Origin: Streptomyces sp. NBC_01232 | GTDB taxonomy: Bacteria > Actinomycetota > Actinomycetes > Streptomycetales > Streptomycetaceae | Assembly (NCBI RefSeq): GCF_035989885.1 | Contig: NZ_CP108518.1 | Span: 2,918,501-2,982,500, forward strand | Length of the DNA stretch: 64,000 nucleotides | Direction: 5' to 3' | Shown: in pieces, positions 9,006-18,900 of the stretch | Position numbering within the stretch: position 1 is the stretch's first letter | Layout: every line of letters starts with the position of its first letter | The notes under the pieces: generated by a model | What the model was told of the DNA's origin: nothing | What the model saw: only the letters and a program-made list of their open reading frames with translations | Databases searched by the model: none | Made by a program: the position numbers and the translations under genes

Positions 9006-10174
9006 GCCAGCAGACCGCCACCCCGGGCGGCCGTGACATCTTCATCGTCTCCAACAACGTCGACGAGCTCGGCGGCGTGACCACCTGGTCGCACCAGATG
9101 GCCCGGCAGTTCACCGACCGCGGCCACCGGGTGCACATCGTGGGCATCGCCCCGGTCGCCGAGGAGATCCGGCAGAAGCTGCCGCAGGACCTGCCGTACG
9201 AGATGACCACGCTCTACGACACCCACCCGCCGTCGGCCCGCCGGCTGCGCGGGATCAAGGGCCGGCTGAACGCGCCCGAGCGGCGCCGCCAGTCGGCGCG
9301 GCGTGCGCTGATGCGGGCCAAGGCCGAGCAGCTGAGCGAGCTGCTGCGCGCGGCCCGCCCGGGCGGTGTGGTCATCGTCACCCAGGTCTGGGCGATGGAG
9401 TGGGTGGCGCTCGCCGACACCAAGGGGCTCTCCGTCATCGGGATGAGCCACGAGTCGTTCGAGGCCAGCCAGAAGTCCACCCGCGGGGAGCGGGTCCGCC
9501 GCTTCTACCCGCAGGTCGACCGGCTGCTGGTGCTGACCCCCGAGGACGCGGACCTGTGGATCCGGTCGGGCATGGAGAACGTCGGGAGCATGCCGAACCC
9601 GCTGCCGTTCATGCCCGCCTCCCCCGCTCCGCGCACGGAGAAGGTCGTGGCGTCCGTCGGCCGCCTCGCCTTCGAGAAGGGCGTCGACCTGCTGCTGGAC
9701 GCGTGGGCGGACGTGGCACCGCACCATCCCGACTGGACCCTGCGGATCTACGGGGCGGGCATGGAGGAGGCGACGCTGAAGGCGCACTGCACCTCGCTCG
9801 GCGTGGACGACTCCGTGGAGTGGATGGGCAGCACCGACGACGTGCTGGGCGCGCTGTGCGCCGCCTCCGTCTTCGCCCAGGCCTCACGGGCCGAAGGGTT
9901 CCCGATCACGCTGCTGGAGGCGATGGCCGCGGGCGTGCCGGCGGCCGCCTTCGACTGCGCTCCCGGCGTACGGGAGATCGTCGAGCACGGCGAGGACGGG
10001 CTGCTGGCCCGGCTGGGCAACACGATGGAGCTGGCCGGGCACCTGCGCGTGCTGATGTCCGACCGTGAGCTGCGCGACCGGCTCGGGGACAACGCCTTCC
10101 GTTCGGTGCAGCGCTACTCCAGCACCGAGATCACCGACCGGTGGGAAGAGCTGTTCTCCTTCCTGGAGCGCTGA
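9002..10174 (+). CDS. Glycosyltransferase family 4 (GT-B fold)
   Basis: The 390-residue protein starts at a GTG overlapping the upstream stop (GTGA). It shows the GT4 layout: N-terminal Rossmann half with DIFIVSNNVDELGGVTTWSHQM, then the C-terminal donor domain with VVASVGRLAFEKGVDLLLDAW, LRIYGAGMEEATL and the catalytic E-x7-E segment RAEGFPITLLEAMAAGVP. No signal peptide or membrane helix is visible, so it is a cytoplasmic nucleotide-sugar transferase. The coupling with the TagF-like gene suggests it decorates or builds the same wall glycopolymer. Donor and acceptor cannot be read from the sequence. Confidence 0.92.
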   Translation: MSQQTATPGGRDIFIVSNNVDELGGVTTWSHQMARQFTDRGHRVHIVGIAPVAEEIRQKLPQDLPYEMTTLYDTHPPSARRLRGIKGRLNAPERRRQSARRALMRAKAEQLSELLRAARPGGVVIVTQVWAMEWVALADTKGLSVIGMSHESFEASQKSTRGERVRRFYPQVDRLLVLTPEDADLWIRSGMENVGSMPNPLPFMPASPAPRTEKVVASVGRLAFEKGVDLLLDAWADVAPHHPDWTLRIYGAGMEEATLKAHCTSLGVDDSVEWMGSTDDVLGALCAASVFAQASRAEGFPITLLEAMAAGVPAAAFDCAPGVREIVEHGEDGLLARLGNTMELAGHLRVLMSDRELRDRLGDNAFRSVQRYSSTEITDRWEELFSFLER

Positions 10175-10190
10175 CCCCGGCGTCCCGTGG

Positions 10191-10244
10191 ACATGTGCGA
10201 GCGGCCCGCCCCGGATCCTTCCGGGGCGGGCCGCTCGCACATGT
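10191..10244. terminator. Perfect 25-bp stem, bidirectional terminator
   Basis: The arms at 10191-10215 and 10220-10244 are perfectly complementary, with a 4-base loop (TCCT). It sits between the convergent stops of the GT4 gene (10174) and galE (10255). There is no U-tract, as is common in Streptomyces, so it probably terminates from both sides by its very stable GC stem. Confidence 0.85.
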
Positions 10245-10254
10245 GCCGGCCGGG

Positions 10255-11268
10255 TCAGGCCTGGAGGACGTCCCGGTGGGAGTCCCGGCGGGCCACCTTG
10301 TTGGCCTCCCAGCCCGCCCAGGCGGAGGCGACCATCTCGCGGACGTCGTGGCGGGCCTTCCAGCCCAGCTCGCCGGTGATCCGGTCGGCCGAGGCCACGA
10401 CCTTCGCCGGGTCGCCGGGGCGGCGCGGGCTGATCACGGGGGCGATGTCGTGGCCGGTGATCTCGTTCATCAGCGCGACCATCTCGGCGACGGAGACGCC
10501 CTCGCCGCGCCCGATGTTGACGGTGAGGTCCTTGTACTCGCCGGCCGCGCCCCACTCGGCGAGCTTGCGGGCGGCCGCCACATGGGCCTCGGCGAGGTCC
10601 TCGACGTGGATGTAGTCGCGGATGCAGGTGCCGTCCGGGGTCGGGTAGTCGTCACCGAAGATCTTGGCGCCCTGGCCTGCGTCGAAGCGCTCGAAGACCA
10701 TCGGGACCAGGTTGAAGACGCCGGTGTCGGCGAGCTCGGGGGTCGCGGCGCCCGCCACGTTGAAGTAGCGCAGGCAGGCGGTGGAGATGCCGTGCGCCTT
10801 GCCCGCGGCGCGCACCAGCCACTCCCCGGCCAGCTTGGTCTCGCCGTAGGGGCTCAGCGGCGCGCACGGGGTGTCCTCGGTGACCAGGTCCACGTCGGGC
10901 ATGCCGTAGACGGAGGCGGAGGAGGAGAAGAGGAAGTTGCGGATGCCCGCGTCGGCCACGGCCTGCAGCAGGACGGCGAGGCCCTGCACGTTCTCGTGGT
11001 AGTAGTGCATCGGCTTCTCGACGGACTCGCCGACCTGCTTCTTGCCCGCGAGGTGCACCACGCCGGTGATCTTGTGCTTGCGGATGACCTCGTCCACGAC
11101 CAGCCGGTCCAGGACGGATCCGACCACCAGCCCGACGCCTTCCGGCACGCGGTCCTCGTTGCCCGTGGAGAGGTCGTCGAGGACGACGACCTCCTGCCCC
11201 GCGAGCATCATCGCGCGGACGACGTGCGAGCCGATGTACCCGGCGCCACCGGTGATCAGAAACGTCAT
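10255..11268 (-). CDS. galE: UDP-glucose 4-epimerase
   Basis: The 337-residue protein starts at an ATG with AAGGAG six bases upstream. It is an extended short-chain dehydrogenase: TGGAGYIGSHVV (NAD-binding GxxGxxG), VVLDDLSTG, the SSSASVYG Ser and SPYGETKLAGEWLV with the YxxxK pair, RYFNVAGA, and GTCIRDYIHVEDLAEAHVAA, a GalE signature. It interconverts UDP-glucose and UDP-galactose in the cytoplasm. Its position between two glycosyltransferase genes suggests it supplies UDP-galactose (or UDP-GalNAc) for the wall polymer made by the neighbours. It is convergent to the GT4 gene. Confidence 0.95.
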   Translation of the reverse strand: MTFLITGGAGYIGSHVVRAMMLAGQEVVVLDDLSTGNEDRVPEGVGLVVGSVLDRLVVDEVIRKHKITGVVHLAGKKQVGESVEKPMHYYHENVQGLAVLLQAVADAGIRNFLFSSSASVYGMPDVDLVTEDTPCAPLSPYGETKLAGEWLVRAAGKAHGISTACLRYFNVAGAATPELADTGVFNLVPMVFERFDAGQGAKIFGDDYPTPDGTCIRDYIHVEDLAEAHVAAARKLAEWGAAGEYKDLTVNIGRGEGVSVAEMVALMNEITGHDIAPVISPRRPGDPAKVVASADRITGELGWKARHDVREMVASAWAGWEANKVARRDSHRDVLQA

Positions 11269-11350
11269 GTGTATCTCCTTGGTCCTGTCCGACTTCGGGA
11301 TGAGAAGCACAGTGGGGTGAACCGGCCCGCACGGGCCCGGTCCGGGGCCG

Positions 11351-12979
11351 TCAGCCCGCCCCCCGGCCCGACCGGGCCCGGTGGAGGCGGTTGCGTACGA
11401 GGTCCAGTGCTCCCTCGGCACCCGGCGCGAGGCGCAGTGCGAGGGCACCGGCCCCCGTCCGGTAGGGCTGCGCCAGCAGAACACCGTACCGGCTGCTGGG
11501 CAGCGCCTGGCGGCGGAGCAGCCGGCCCCGGGGGCGCAAGGAGGTGAACACCGAGCTCCCGTCGGCGCACCGCACGCCCACCCCGACGTTCCACGCCTGC
11601 ATCCTGCGCAGCCCCCGGCGGCGGCCGGTGACGGCCAGATCGGCGAGGCGGAAGGGCAGAACGGCGATCCAGCCGCCGCCGTGGCCGGGGTCGGGATCGG
11701 GCTTCAGTTCGACCGGCTGCGCCAGGACCGCCTCGCCTCCCGCACGGGCCATGAAGCTCAGCTGCGCGGTGACGGGCCCCGCCTCGGCGAGGCGCCCGTA
11801 CAGGTCGTGCACGCGGATCCGGACGGCGCCGCGGCCGGCCGGTTCGGCGTCGACGGTGACGGGCAGCCCGGCGACCGGCAGCGTGCGCAGGCCGGCCAGC
11901 TCCACCGGGAGCTCGTCGCTCCACACGGGCTCGCCGGAGGGGCCGTTCGCGTACGGGGGCAGCAGCCGCGGCGGTTCGGCGGCGAGCCGGGTGAGCCGCT
12001 CGACGTCGGCGGGCGGGGTGGGGGTGGCGCGCAGCACGGAGACGATCCAGCGGGCATGGGCCGCGGCGGACTCGATGTCGGCCTCGGGGAAGGTGTCGAC
12101 GTACTCCCGGGTCAGGGTCCACCAGGCGGCCTGGTACTCGGGGTCGCGGCCGAGCTCGCGCAGGTACATGCGCAGGTCGTACTCCAGGAACTTCACCCGG
12201 CAGGCACTGCCCAGCAGCGGGGAGGCCTCGGAGAGGATCCGGGCGGCCGTGCGGTGCGCCTCGACGCGCGAGCGCCAGTTCCCGACGTCCTTGCGGTCCA
12301 GGGAGATCGACTTCTGGGCGGCGCTGCGGCGCACGTGCCAGACGTAGACGAGGTCGCCGGTGACGGCGATGCGGGGGGCCGCGGCGAGCACCCGGGCGGT
12401 GAAGACGAAGTCCTCGTAGACGAACCGGCCGTCGGGGAAGCGCAGGCCGTGCTCCTCGAGGAAGGCGCGCTCGTACAGCTTGTTGACGCAGAGGGTGTCG
12501 CGGACGAGATCGGGCCGGTCCGCCGGGCGTTCGATCACATCGCCCGGGGTGTGGAGTCCGCGCATCCACGGCACGTCGTGGCCCTGGGGCAGCTCCCGCC
12601 GTACCGCGGCGCCCACGGTGACCGGGGCGCCGTGTTCCCCTGCCGTGCGGACCAGGGCGTCGGCCGCCCCCGCCGGCAGGATGTCGTCGCTGTCGAGGAA
12701 GAGGACGTACCGGCCGGACGCGGCCGCGATCCCGTCGTTGCGCGGGGTGCCGCACCCTCCGCTGTTCTCCGTCCGGTGCACCACCTTGAGGCGGGGGTGG
12801 ACGGCGGCCAGCTGGTCCAGCACCTGAGCGGTGCCGTCGGACGAGGCGTCGTTCACCGCGATGACCTCGGTGACCACCGGGCCCTGGGCGAGGGCCGAGG
12901 AAACGGCCTCGCCCACGAGCCCGGCGTCGTTGTACGCGATGACCACGACGGAAACCGTGGGGAGGTTGCTGCTGTTCAC
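11351..12979 (-). CDS. Glycosyltransferase family 2, paralogue of the N-half of the 6126 gene
   Basis: The product (542 residues from a GTG at 12979) has VSVVVIAYNDAGLVGEAV, VNDASSDGTAQVL, NSGGCGTPRNDG, FLDSDDILP, and VCVNKLYERAFLEEHGLRFP, each with a counterpart in the first 240 residues of the TagF-like protein. After the GT2 domain a ~300-residue region with beta-rich character (VTVDAEPAGRGAVRIRVHDL) parallels the linker of that protein, but the glycerophosphotransferase half is absent. The GTG start aligns with the start of the paralogue; an upstream ATG near 13031 would add about 17 residues. It lies 82 bp upstream of galE on the same strand and 70 bp downstream of obgE. Confidence 0.88.
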   Translation of the reverse strand: MNSSNLPTVSVVVIAYNDAGLVGEAVSSALAQGPVVTEVIAVNDASSDGTAQVLDQLAAVHPRLKVVHRTENSGGCGTPRNDGIAAASGRYVLFLDSDDILPAGAADALVRTAGEHGAPVTVGAAVRRELPQGHDVPWMRGLHTPGDVIERPADRPDLVRDTLCVNKLYERAFLEEHGLRFPDGRFVYEDFVFTARVLAAAPRIAVTGDLVYVWHVRRSAAQKSISLDRKDVGNWRSRVEAHRTAARILSEASPLLGSACRVKFLEYDLRMYLRELGRDPEYQAAWWTLTREYVDTFPEADIESAAAHARWIVSVLRATPTPPADVERLTRLAAEPPRLLPPYANGPSGEPVWSDELPVELAGLRTLPVAGLPVTVDAEPAGRGAVRIRVHDLYGRLAEAGPVTAQLSFMARAGGEAVLAQPVELKPDPDPGHGGGWIAVLPFRLADLAVTGRRRGLRRMQAWNVGVGVRCADGSSVFTSLRPRGRLLRRQALPSSRYGVLLAQPYRTGAGALALRLAPGAEGALDLVRNRLHRARSGRGAG

Positions 12980-13049
12980 CCGGAAGATCCTAGGCGACCG
13001 ACGTAAAGGCGCCTTCAAACCTTCCGGGCACATGTCCCTCGGGAAGGAA

Positions 13050-14495
13050 TCAGAACGGCCGGAACTCGTCGTACTCCTGCTGCGCCGAGTCGCCGCGCTT
13101 GGCGTCCTTCTCCTTGCGGCGAGTCGTGGCCGGGCGCGGAGCATCCAGGCGGTGGTCCTCACCGCGGCGGCCCAGCATCTCGGCACCGGCCATCATGGTC
13201 GGCTCCCAGTCGAAGACGACGGAGTTCTCGTCGGAGCCGATGGCCACGCCGTCACCGGCGCGGGCGCCGGCCTTCTTGAGCGCGTCCTCGACGCCGAGGC
13301 GGTTGAGGCGGTCCGCGAGGTAGCCGACGGCCTCGTCGTTGTTGAAGTCGGTCTGGCGGACCCAGCGCTCGGGCTTCTCGCCACGCACCTTGTAGACGTC
13401 CTCGGCCTCGTCGTAGGTGACGGTGAAGCCGGAGTCGTCGACAGCCTTCGGGCGGATGACGATACGGGTCGCCTCCTCCTTCGGCTTGCGGGCACGGGCC
13501 TTGGCGATGCCCTCGGCGAGGAAGTAGGAGAGCTCCTTCAGGCCGGTACGGGCGACCGCGGAGACCTCGAAGACCTTGTAGCCGCGGGCCTCCAGGTCCG
13601 GGCGGACCATGTCGGCGAGCTCCTGGCCGTCCGGGATGTCGACCTTGTTGAGGACGACGAGACGCGGACGCTTCTCCAGGCCGCCGCCGTAGAGCCTGAG
13701 CTCCTCCTCGATGACGTCGAGGTCGGCGATCGGGTCGCGGTCGGACTCCAGCGTGGCGGTGTCCAGGACGTGCACCAGCACCGAGCAGCGCTCGACGTGG
13801 CGCAGGAACTCCAGGCCCAGGCCACGGCCCTGGCTGGCGCCGGGGATCAGGCCCGGGACGTCGGCGATCGTGTAGACGGTCGAGCCGGCCGTCACGACGC
13901 CCAGGTTCGGGACGAGGGTGGTGAAGGGGTAGTCCGCGATCTTCGGCTTGGCCGAGGAGAGCACCGAGATCAGCGAGGACTTGCCGGCGCTCGGGAAGCC
14001 GACCAGCGCCACGTCGGCGACGGTCTTGAGCTCCAGGACGATGTCGCCGGTGGTGCCGGGGACGCCGAGGAGCGCGAAGCCGGGGGCCTTGCGGCGGGCG
14101 GAGGAGAGCGCGGCGTTGCCGAGGCCTCCGCGGCCTCCCTCGCCCGCGACGTAGGTGGTGCCCTGGCCGACGAGGTCGGCGAGGACGTTGCCCTCCTTGT
14201 CGAGGACGACGGTGCCGTCCGGCACGGGCAGGATCAAGTCCTGTCCGTCCTTGCCGGAGCGGTTGTCGCCGGCGCCGGGCTGGCCGTTGGTGGCCTTGCG
14301 GTGCGGGCTGTGGTGGTAGTCGAGCAGGGTGGTGATCGACTGCTCCACCACCAGAATGACGTCGCCGCCGCGGCCGCCGTTGCCACCGTCGGGGCCGCCG
14401 AGCGGCTTGAACTTCTCCCGGTGAACGGAGGCGCAGCCGTGGCCCCCGTTACCCGCGGCGACGTGCAGCTCGACGCGGTCCACGAAGGTGGTCAT
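13050..14495 (-). CDS. obgE: GTPase Obg
   Basis: The 481-residue protein starts at an ATG with GGAGG eight bases upstream. The glycine-rich Obg fold (residues 1-160) includes [20 protein letters not shown] and [14 protein letters not shown]. The G domain follows, with the P-loop [12 protein letters not shown], switch [21 protein letters not shown], and NKVD. The C-terminal OCT domain spans about 345-430. A charged tail of ~50 residues ([18 protein letters not shown]) is typical of the Streptomyces protein. Obg binds the 50S subunit and links GTP level to growth; in S. coelicolor it influences aerial mycelium formation (established knowledge). It is downstream of rplU-rpmA, the usual actinobacterial operon. 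Confidence 0.97.
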   Translation of the reverse strand: MTTFVDRVELHVAAGNGGHGCASVHREKFKPLGGPDGGNGGRGGDVILVVEQSITTLLDYHHSPHRKATNGQPGAGDNRSGKDGQDLILPVPDGTVVLDKEGNVLADLVGQGTTYVAGEGGRGGLGNAALSSARRKAPGFALLGVPGTTGDIVLELKTVADVALVGFPSAGKSSLISVLSSAKPKIADYPFTTLVPNLGVVTAGSTVYTIADVPGLIPGASQGRGLGLEFLRHVERCSVLVHVLDTATLESDRDPIADLDVIEEELRLYGGGLEKRPRLVVLNKVDIPDGQELADMVRPDLEARGYKVFEVSAVARTGLKELSYFLAEGIAKARARKPKEEATRIVIRPKAVDDSGFTVTYDEAEDVYKVRGEKPERWVRQTDFNNDEAVGYLADRLNRLGVEDALKKAGARAGDGVAIGSDENSVVFDWEPTMMAGAEMLGRRGEDHRLDAPRPATTRRKEKDAKRGDSAQQEYDEFRPF

Positions 14496-14582
14496 GGGTG
14501 TTCCTCCAGATACAGCGGGGATAGTCCGGAAAATCCGGTGGCAGGCCTTGCTGCCCATTAAACGTGTCTATGTGACAACGCG

Positions 14583-14639
14583 CCGAGGGCGGACCTCTCT
14601 TCCCGGCTCGCGCCGGAAAGAGCTGAGATCCGCCCTCGG
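14583..14639 (-). terminator. Long imperfect hairpin between rpmA and obgE
   Basis: Outer arms CCGAGGGCGGA (14583-14593) and its complement (14629-14639) enclose a second stem formed by CTCTTCCCGGC and GCCGGAAAGAG with one mismatch and a TCGC loop. It lies in the 177-bp rpmA-obgE gap and could end most rplU-rpmA transcripts, lowering obgE expression relative to the ribosomal genes. Confidence 0.65.
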
Positions 14640-14672
14640 GAAGTTACGTACGCTTGATCAGCAGAAGCTGGA

Positions 14673-14927
14673 TCAGGCGGCCGGAACGATGTTGACGACC
14701 TTGCGGCCACGGTGCGTGCCGAACTGAACGGCACCCGCCTGCAGCGCGAACAGCGTGTCGTCGCCGCCACGGCCCACACCCGAACCGGGGTGGAAGTGGG
14801 TGCCGCGCTGGCGGACGAGGATCTCACCAGCGGAAACGACCTGACCGCCGAAGCGCTTCACGCCGAGCCGCTGAGCATTGGAATCGCGCCCGTTCCGGGT
14901 GGACGATGCGCCCTTCTTGTGTGCCAT
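14673..14927 (-). CDS. rpmA: 50S ribosomal protein L27
   Basis: The 84-residue basic protein begins [20 protein letters not shown] and continues [20 protein letters not shown] and [20 protein letters not shown], the full L27 signature. L27 sits at the peptidyl-transferase centre with its N-terminus near the tRNA ends. There is no N-terminal extension needing removal, unlike L27 of Firmicutes. It follows rplU by 13 bp in the standard rplU-rpmA pair. Confidence 0.99.
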   Translation of the reverse strand: MAHKKGASSTRNGRDSNAQRLGVKRFGGQVVSAGEILVRQRGTHFHPGSGVGRGGDDTLFALQAGAVQFGTHRGRKVVNIVPAA

Positions 14928-14940
14928 GTCTCAGTCCCTC

Positions 14941-15261
14941 TTACTTCGCAGCCGCGGGGATACCGGTGACCTTGATCGCCGTGTACTGCTGGCGGTGACC
15001 CTGGCGACGGCGGTAGCCGGTCTTGTTCTTGTAGCGCAGGATGTCGATCTTGGCGCCCTTGTGGTGGTCCACAATCTCGGCCGTGACCTTGATACCGGCC
15101 AGGACCCACGGGTCGCTGGTCACGGCGTCGCCATCGACAACGAGCAGGGTCGAGAGCTCGACCGTGTCGCCAACCTTGGCAGTGGAAATCTTGTCAACCT
15201 CAACGATGTCACCAACAGCAACCTTGTGCTGGCGACCACCGCTGCGCACGATGGCGTACAC
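14941..15261 (-). CDS. rplU: 50S ribosomal protein L21
   Basis: The 106-residue protein begins at a GTG ([20 protein letters not shown]) preceded by a purine run GAGAGAGAGAT. Family signatures [20 protein letters not shown] and YTAIKVTGI are intact; L21 binds 23S rRNA domain near L20. The length matches the family. It heads the rplU-rpmA-obgE series and is preceded by a ~138-nt leader starting from the promoter at 15406-15434. Confidence 0.99.
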   Translation of the reverse strand: MYAIVRSGGRQHKVAVGDIVEVDKISTAKVGDTVELSTLLVVDGDAVTSDPWVLAGIKVTAEIVDHHKGAKIDILRYKNKTGYRRRQGHRQQYTAIKVTGIPAAAK

Positions 15262-15405
15262 GCGGATCTCTCTCTCGCTCGATTCGGGAACCCCTGAAGC
15301 CAGCCGGCCCCGCGGGAACCGCAGGCCGGCCTCCCCCGCGCCGCGAGGCGGTACGGGAGGTGAGGTGCTCAGTGGATGGCGTGCACATAGACACGCCAGC
15401 GACCC

Positions 15406-15434
15406 AGGTTACGGGCCCCGGTCTGGGGGGTCAA
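15406..15434 (-). promoter_or_regulatory. Vegetative-type promoter for rplU
   Basis: On the minus strand TTGACC (15434-15429) is separated by exactly 17 bases from TAACCT (15411-15406), a good match to the principal sigma-factor pattern. Transcription would begin near 15399 and give a 138-nt leader before the rplU GTG. The leader has a small dyad, TGGCGTG/CACGCCA at 15377-15398. The -35/-10 pair lies inside the hairpin at 15410-15447. Confidence 0.6.
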
Positions 15435-15447
15435 ACCGGGGCCCGTA
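15410..15447 (-). terminator. 13-bp perfect stem downstream of the immunity gene
   Basis: The arms at 15410-15422 and 15435-15447 (TACGGGCCCCGGT and its complement) flank a 12-base loop. It begins 24 bp after the SUKH-like gene stop, so it can end the toxin operon. It coincides almost exactly with the rplU promoter elements. Confidence 0.7.
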
Positions 15448-15470
15448 GCGACCCGAGGGTCAGCGCGGCG

Positions 15471-15986
15471 TCAGACCTGCTGCTTGGGCCACCGCTTCTG
15501 CCCCGCGGGCGCATGAACGCAGACCAGCGGCCGATCCGCACTCACCATGAGGTCCAAGCCCTCGGAAGGCGTACGCCCAATGCTCCAGATCAGGCCGTTC
15601 GCGTAGGCGGCCAGTACGCCGTCCCCCCTCATGAAGACGTGCGAGTAGCTGAGCCACCATCCAACGGGAAACCACGAGCCTCCGATGGCCGACCCGATCG
15701 CCAAGGATTCGTCCAGGTGCCTGCCACCGGCCCCCAAGGCGTCGACGAAGAACGGTTCGCCGTTGACGAAATTGGGACCCTCCTCGCGAGCCGGCCCGAT
15801 CCGCAATCCCCGAAACGATTCCAGGAACGCGGTTGCCGCAGGACTCGGGATGTAACCCTGCATCTCCAGGGTCCGAATATCGGCGGACACCTCGATTCGA
15901 CGCTCCGGGTACCAGCCGGCCTGCCGCAGAGCGGAAACCGTTGTCGGATTCAATTGGGAAACGTAATTCGCAGGATTATCGCCCAC
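15471..15986 (-). CDS. SUKH-type (SUKH-3-like) immunity protein
   Basis: The 171-residue product is read from a GTG at 15986 that shares one base with the toxin stop codon (TAGTG), with GGGGGTG eight bases upstream. The sequence SALRQAGWYPERRIEV, AATAFLESFRGLRIGP, PFFVDALG, WFPVGWWLSYSHVFMRGDGVLAA and LIWSIGRTPSEGLDLMV fits the SUKH-3 pattern (WxPxR near the start, FLxxFxGL, piG...), a family known as immunity proteins of nucleic-acid-deaminase and other nuclease polymorphic toxins. No signal peptide: it should neutralise the toxin in the cytoplasm. The one-base overlap ensures coupled synthesis with the toxin. Family assignment is by eye. Confidence 0.8.
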   Translation of the reverse strand: MGDNPANYVSQLNPTTVSALRQAGWYPERRIEVSADIRTLEMQGYIPSPAATAFLESFRGLRIGPAREEGPNFVNGEPFFVDALGAGGRHLDESLAIGSAIGGSWFPVGWWLSYSHVFMRGDGVLAAYANGLIWSIGRTPSEGLDLMVSADRPLVCVHAPAGQKRWPKQQV

Positions 15987-18900
15987 TAATAATTCACCCC
16001 CAATTTGTCCATCACTCGCCGACACCCCTTGCACGGACGGGCAGGTGTGCCGTGATCGCCCTTGGGCTGATCGCTCACATGCACCACGGTCATGTTCCCA
16101 CCTCGGGCTCCTGCCTCGCCTTCTCTGGCATACGCCTTGCTGAGGCACTGGGTCTCCGCGCATCCGCCGTTCATCGGATGGTCCAGCTCATCGAAGACGT
16201 CCGCCATGTAGTCCGGAGCCGTGACGGATTCCTTGTTGTCCGAACGGTAGACGTGACCGCTCCGGGATTGATATTCGGCAGCATAGTCACTCCCCCTTAT
16301 CTCAGCCGCATCGGCCTGCGCATCGAGAGAGGCCTCGCCACAGTTGTGCACCAGCACCGGAGTGACCCCGGCCAGCACATAGTAGGCGTGAACATCCTCA
16401 ATGGTGAGGTCATGGGTCTGGCGCAACTCGTTGAAGAATCGCATCCCCGACAGCTCGACGGTATTGCCTGCCGGGGTCCGCAGGCGCATCCCGGGCTTCA
16501 GGTCACCGGCCTCGATGAAGCGCTGTTCCGACTCGACCCAGAACGGGTGCGTGACGGTGGAGACGAGTGCCGCTTCGCCTGATTCGGTGTTCATCGTGAG
16601 GTCGACGAAGTCCTTGTCGTCCGCGGTGACGATGGTGCCGACGACTTCACGCGTCACGGTCTCGCCCGTGGACGGATCCGTTGTGGTGATCCGGTCCCCG
16701 ATCTTGACGTCTTCGATCTTCTTCGTCGATCCGTCGTCAAGAAGGACTTCGGTCCCCGGAAGGAAGCTGTGCTTACCCTGAATCGGGCAGCTCCCGCCGG
16801 AACCCCTCAATCGAGCCTTGACCGCCGCCAGGGCTCCCTTGGCCTTTTCGACCTTCTCCGAGGTCTTGAACCAGCTCTTGACCCCGTCCACCAAGTCGAG
16901 CGCGAGCCCGCCCAGTTTCTTGGCGAGGGCTGCGGCCTTGCCCCACTCGGTCGGCCACGCATACTTCTTGGCAATCTTGCCTGCGATGCCGCCGGCGAAG
17001 CTGCTCGCGATGTTGAGCGCCGTTTCGCCGCACGCACCCAGGTCACCGCTGGAGAAGCAGTCCAGAGCCGCAGTGATACCAAGCTCGTCCATGAGGATCT
17101 TGGCGATCTGCTTGACGGCATTCTTGATCTTCGCCTTGGTGCGGTTGTGCTCGCCCTCGGCATTGCGCAGATTGTTTTCGGCCTCCGTGGTCGGCGGGTC
17201 GGGGTTCTTCTCGGGCTTCGGGGTCCACTTGCCGCCCGTGCAGTCGTCCCTGCCCCGGCAGAAGTCCCGCTCGTCCGGGTCGTACAGGCCGCTCGGGTCG
17301 CTCGCGGAGACCGGGCGGTTGTGTGCGTAGGCGTACGCGTTCAGCTGCTGGGCGTCACTCGTGTCGACGACCGGGTCCGGGGTGATGAACTTGCCCAGGA
17401 ACGGGTCGTATTCGCGGGCCCCGATCGTCGTGAGGCCCGTGGACGCGTCGATCGTGCCGCCGACGAAGCCCTTCTCGCCCTTCCAGGTGCCCTGGGGGGT
17501 GCCTCGGCTGTTGCCGTACGGGTCCATCCGCCGCTGGGTGACTGCACCCGTCGTGGCGTCGATGGACATCTCGGCCGTGCCGTGGTGGTCGGAGGCCAGG
17601 AACGACAGCTTCTTGTCCGGGGTGCGGATCGCGACACTCTGGCCCGCGAAGGCGTAGTACCGCGTCGCCTTGGCCGTGGTCGTCCCCGCGTCCAGGCGCA
17701 ACTCCATGCCCGGCAGGTACACGGTGGTACCGGTGGCGTCCTTGCGCTGGACCCGGCTGCCGTCCGGGCCGTAGAGGAACGTCGTCTCCGACGCCTCGTT
17801 CGTGCCCGGCGTGGTGACGTCGTCCGGCTGACTGTTCTTGACCGGGTCACCGAGGGCGTTGTACTCCAGGGTCTGGGTGTTGCCTCCGATCGTGCGGGTG
17901 GTGGTGTTGCCGGCCGTGTCGTAGCCGTAGGTGTACTGGCGATCGCCGGTCGGGGTGTTCTCCACGACCTTCTGGACCTGGTGGCTGCCCGCCTTGTAGG
18001 TGAAGGTGCGCTTGACGTCCTTCGTGGCGTTCAGCCCGGTGTCGTGCGCCGTCTCGGTGAGGCGGTTGCCGACCGAGTCGAAGGTGTAGGAGTTCCAGTA
18101 CGGAGCCGGGCCGCCCAGTGCGGAGGCACCGGGGGCCGTGTTGCAGGCCGCCGGACCCGAGCCCGAGACCGGGACCTGGCTGCCGACCGTGCCGGACGCA
18201 CCGGCCGCGGCCTTGGTGGTCGCCGGGGTCCAGGACTCCGTCATGCGGGCCTGGTAGTCGTACGCGAAGCACTGCAGGTCGGGCGTGCCGCTGCCTGCGA
18301 CGTCGGCGATGGACCGGACGTTGCCGATCTGGTCGTAGGAGTAGTTCGACTCCTTCACCGGACCCGTGGCGGAACCGTAGACGTCCACCTTCGAGTTCAG
18401 GAGCCGGTCGGTGCCGGTCTCGTACTGGAAGGTCTGCCAGACCTTCTTGCCGCCGTTGTTCAGCTCCAGCTGCTGCAGGAGGGTGCGGCCGGACCAGATG
18501 GCGTTGGTGACGTACGACGTCGTGCCCGTCATGCTCTTCAGGCGCTGGATGTCGTCGTAGCCGTAGGCGAGGCTCTCGGCATCGAGACCGCCCGCCGCCG
18601 GGAGCGAGTCGCTCTGCTTGGTGCCGTCACGGTTGTAGGCGCTGGCGAAGACGTAGGTGCCGGCCAAGCCCGTGCCGGAGGAGGCGGGGACCGTGTAGGC
18701 CGTCTTCAGCGGCTGGTAGAACTCGTCCATCGCCTGGGTGACCGAGGCGAAGTACTCCGTCGCGTTGATGTAACGCAGCGACGCCCACTGCTTGCCCAGC
18801 CAGCCCGCCTTGTCGTACCGCTGCTCGGTGAGCTTGGTGCCGGTGTCCGCGGGGCCGTCCCACGTCGTCAGGACGCGGTCGAGCTTGTCGTAGACCGTCG

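Noticed and set aside
15360..15989. Plus-strand frame opposite the immunity gene
   Set aside because: No start site, no motif; the minus-strand gene has a ribosome-binding site and SUKH-like sequence.
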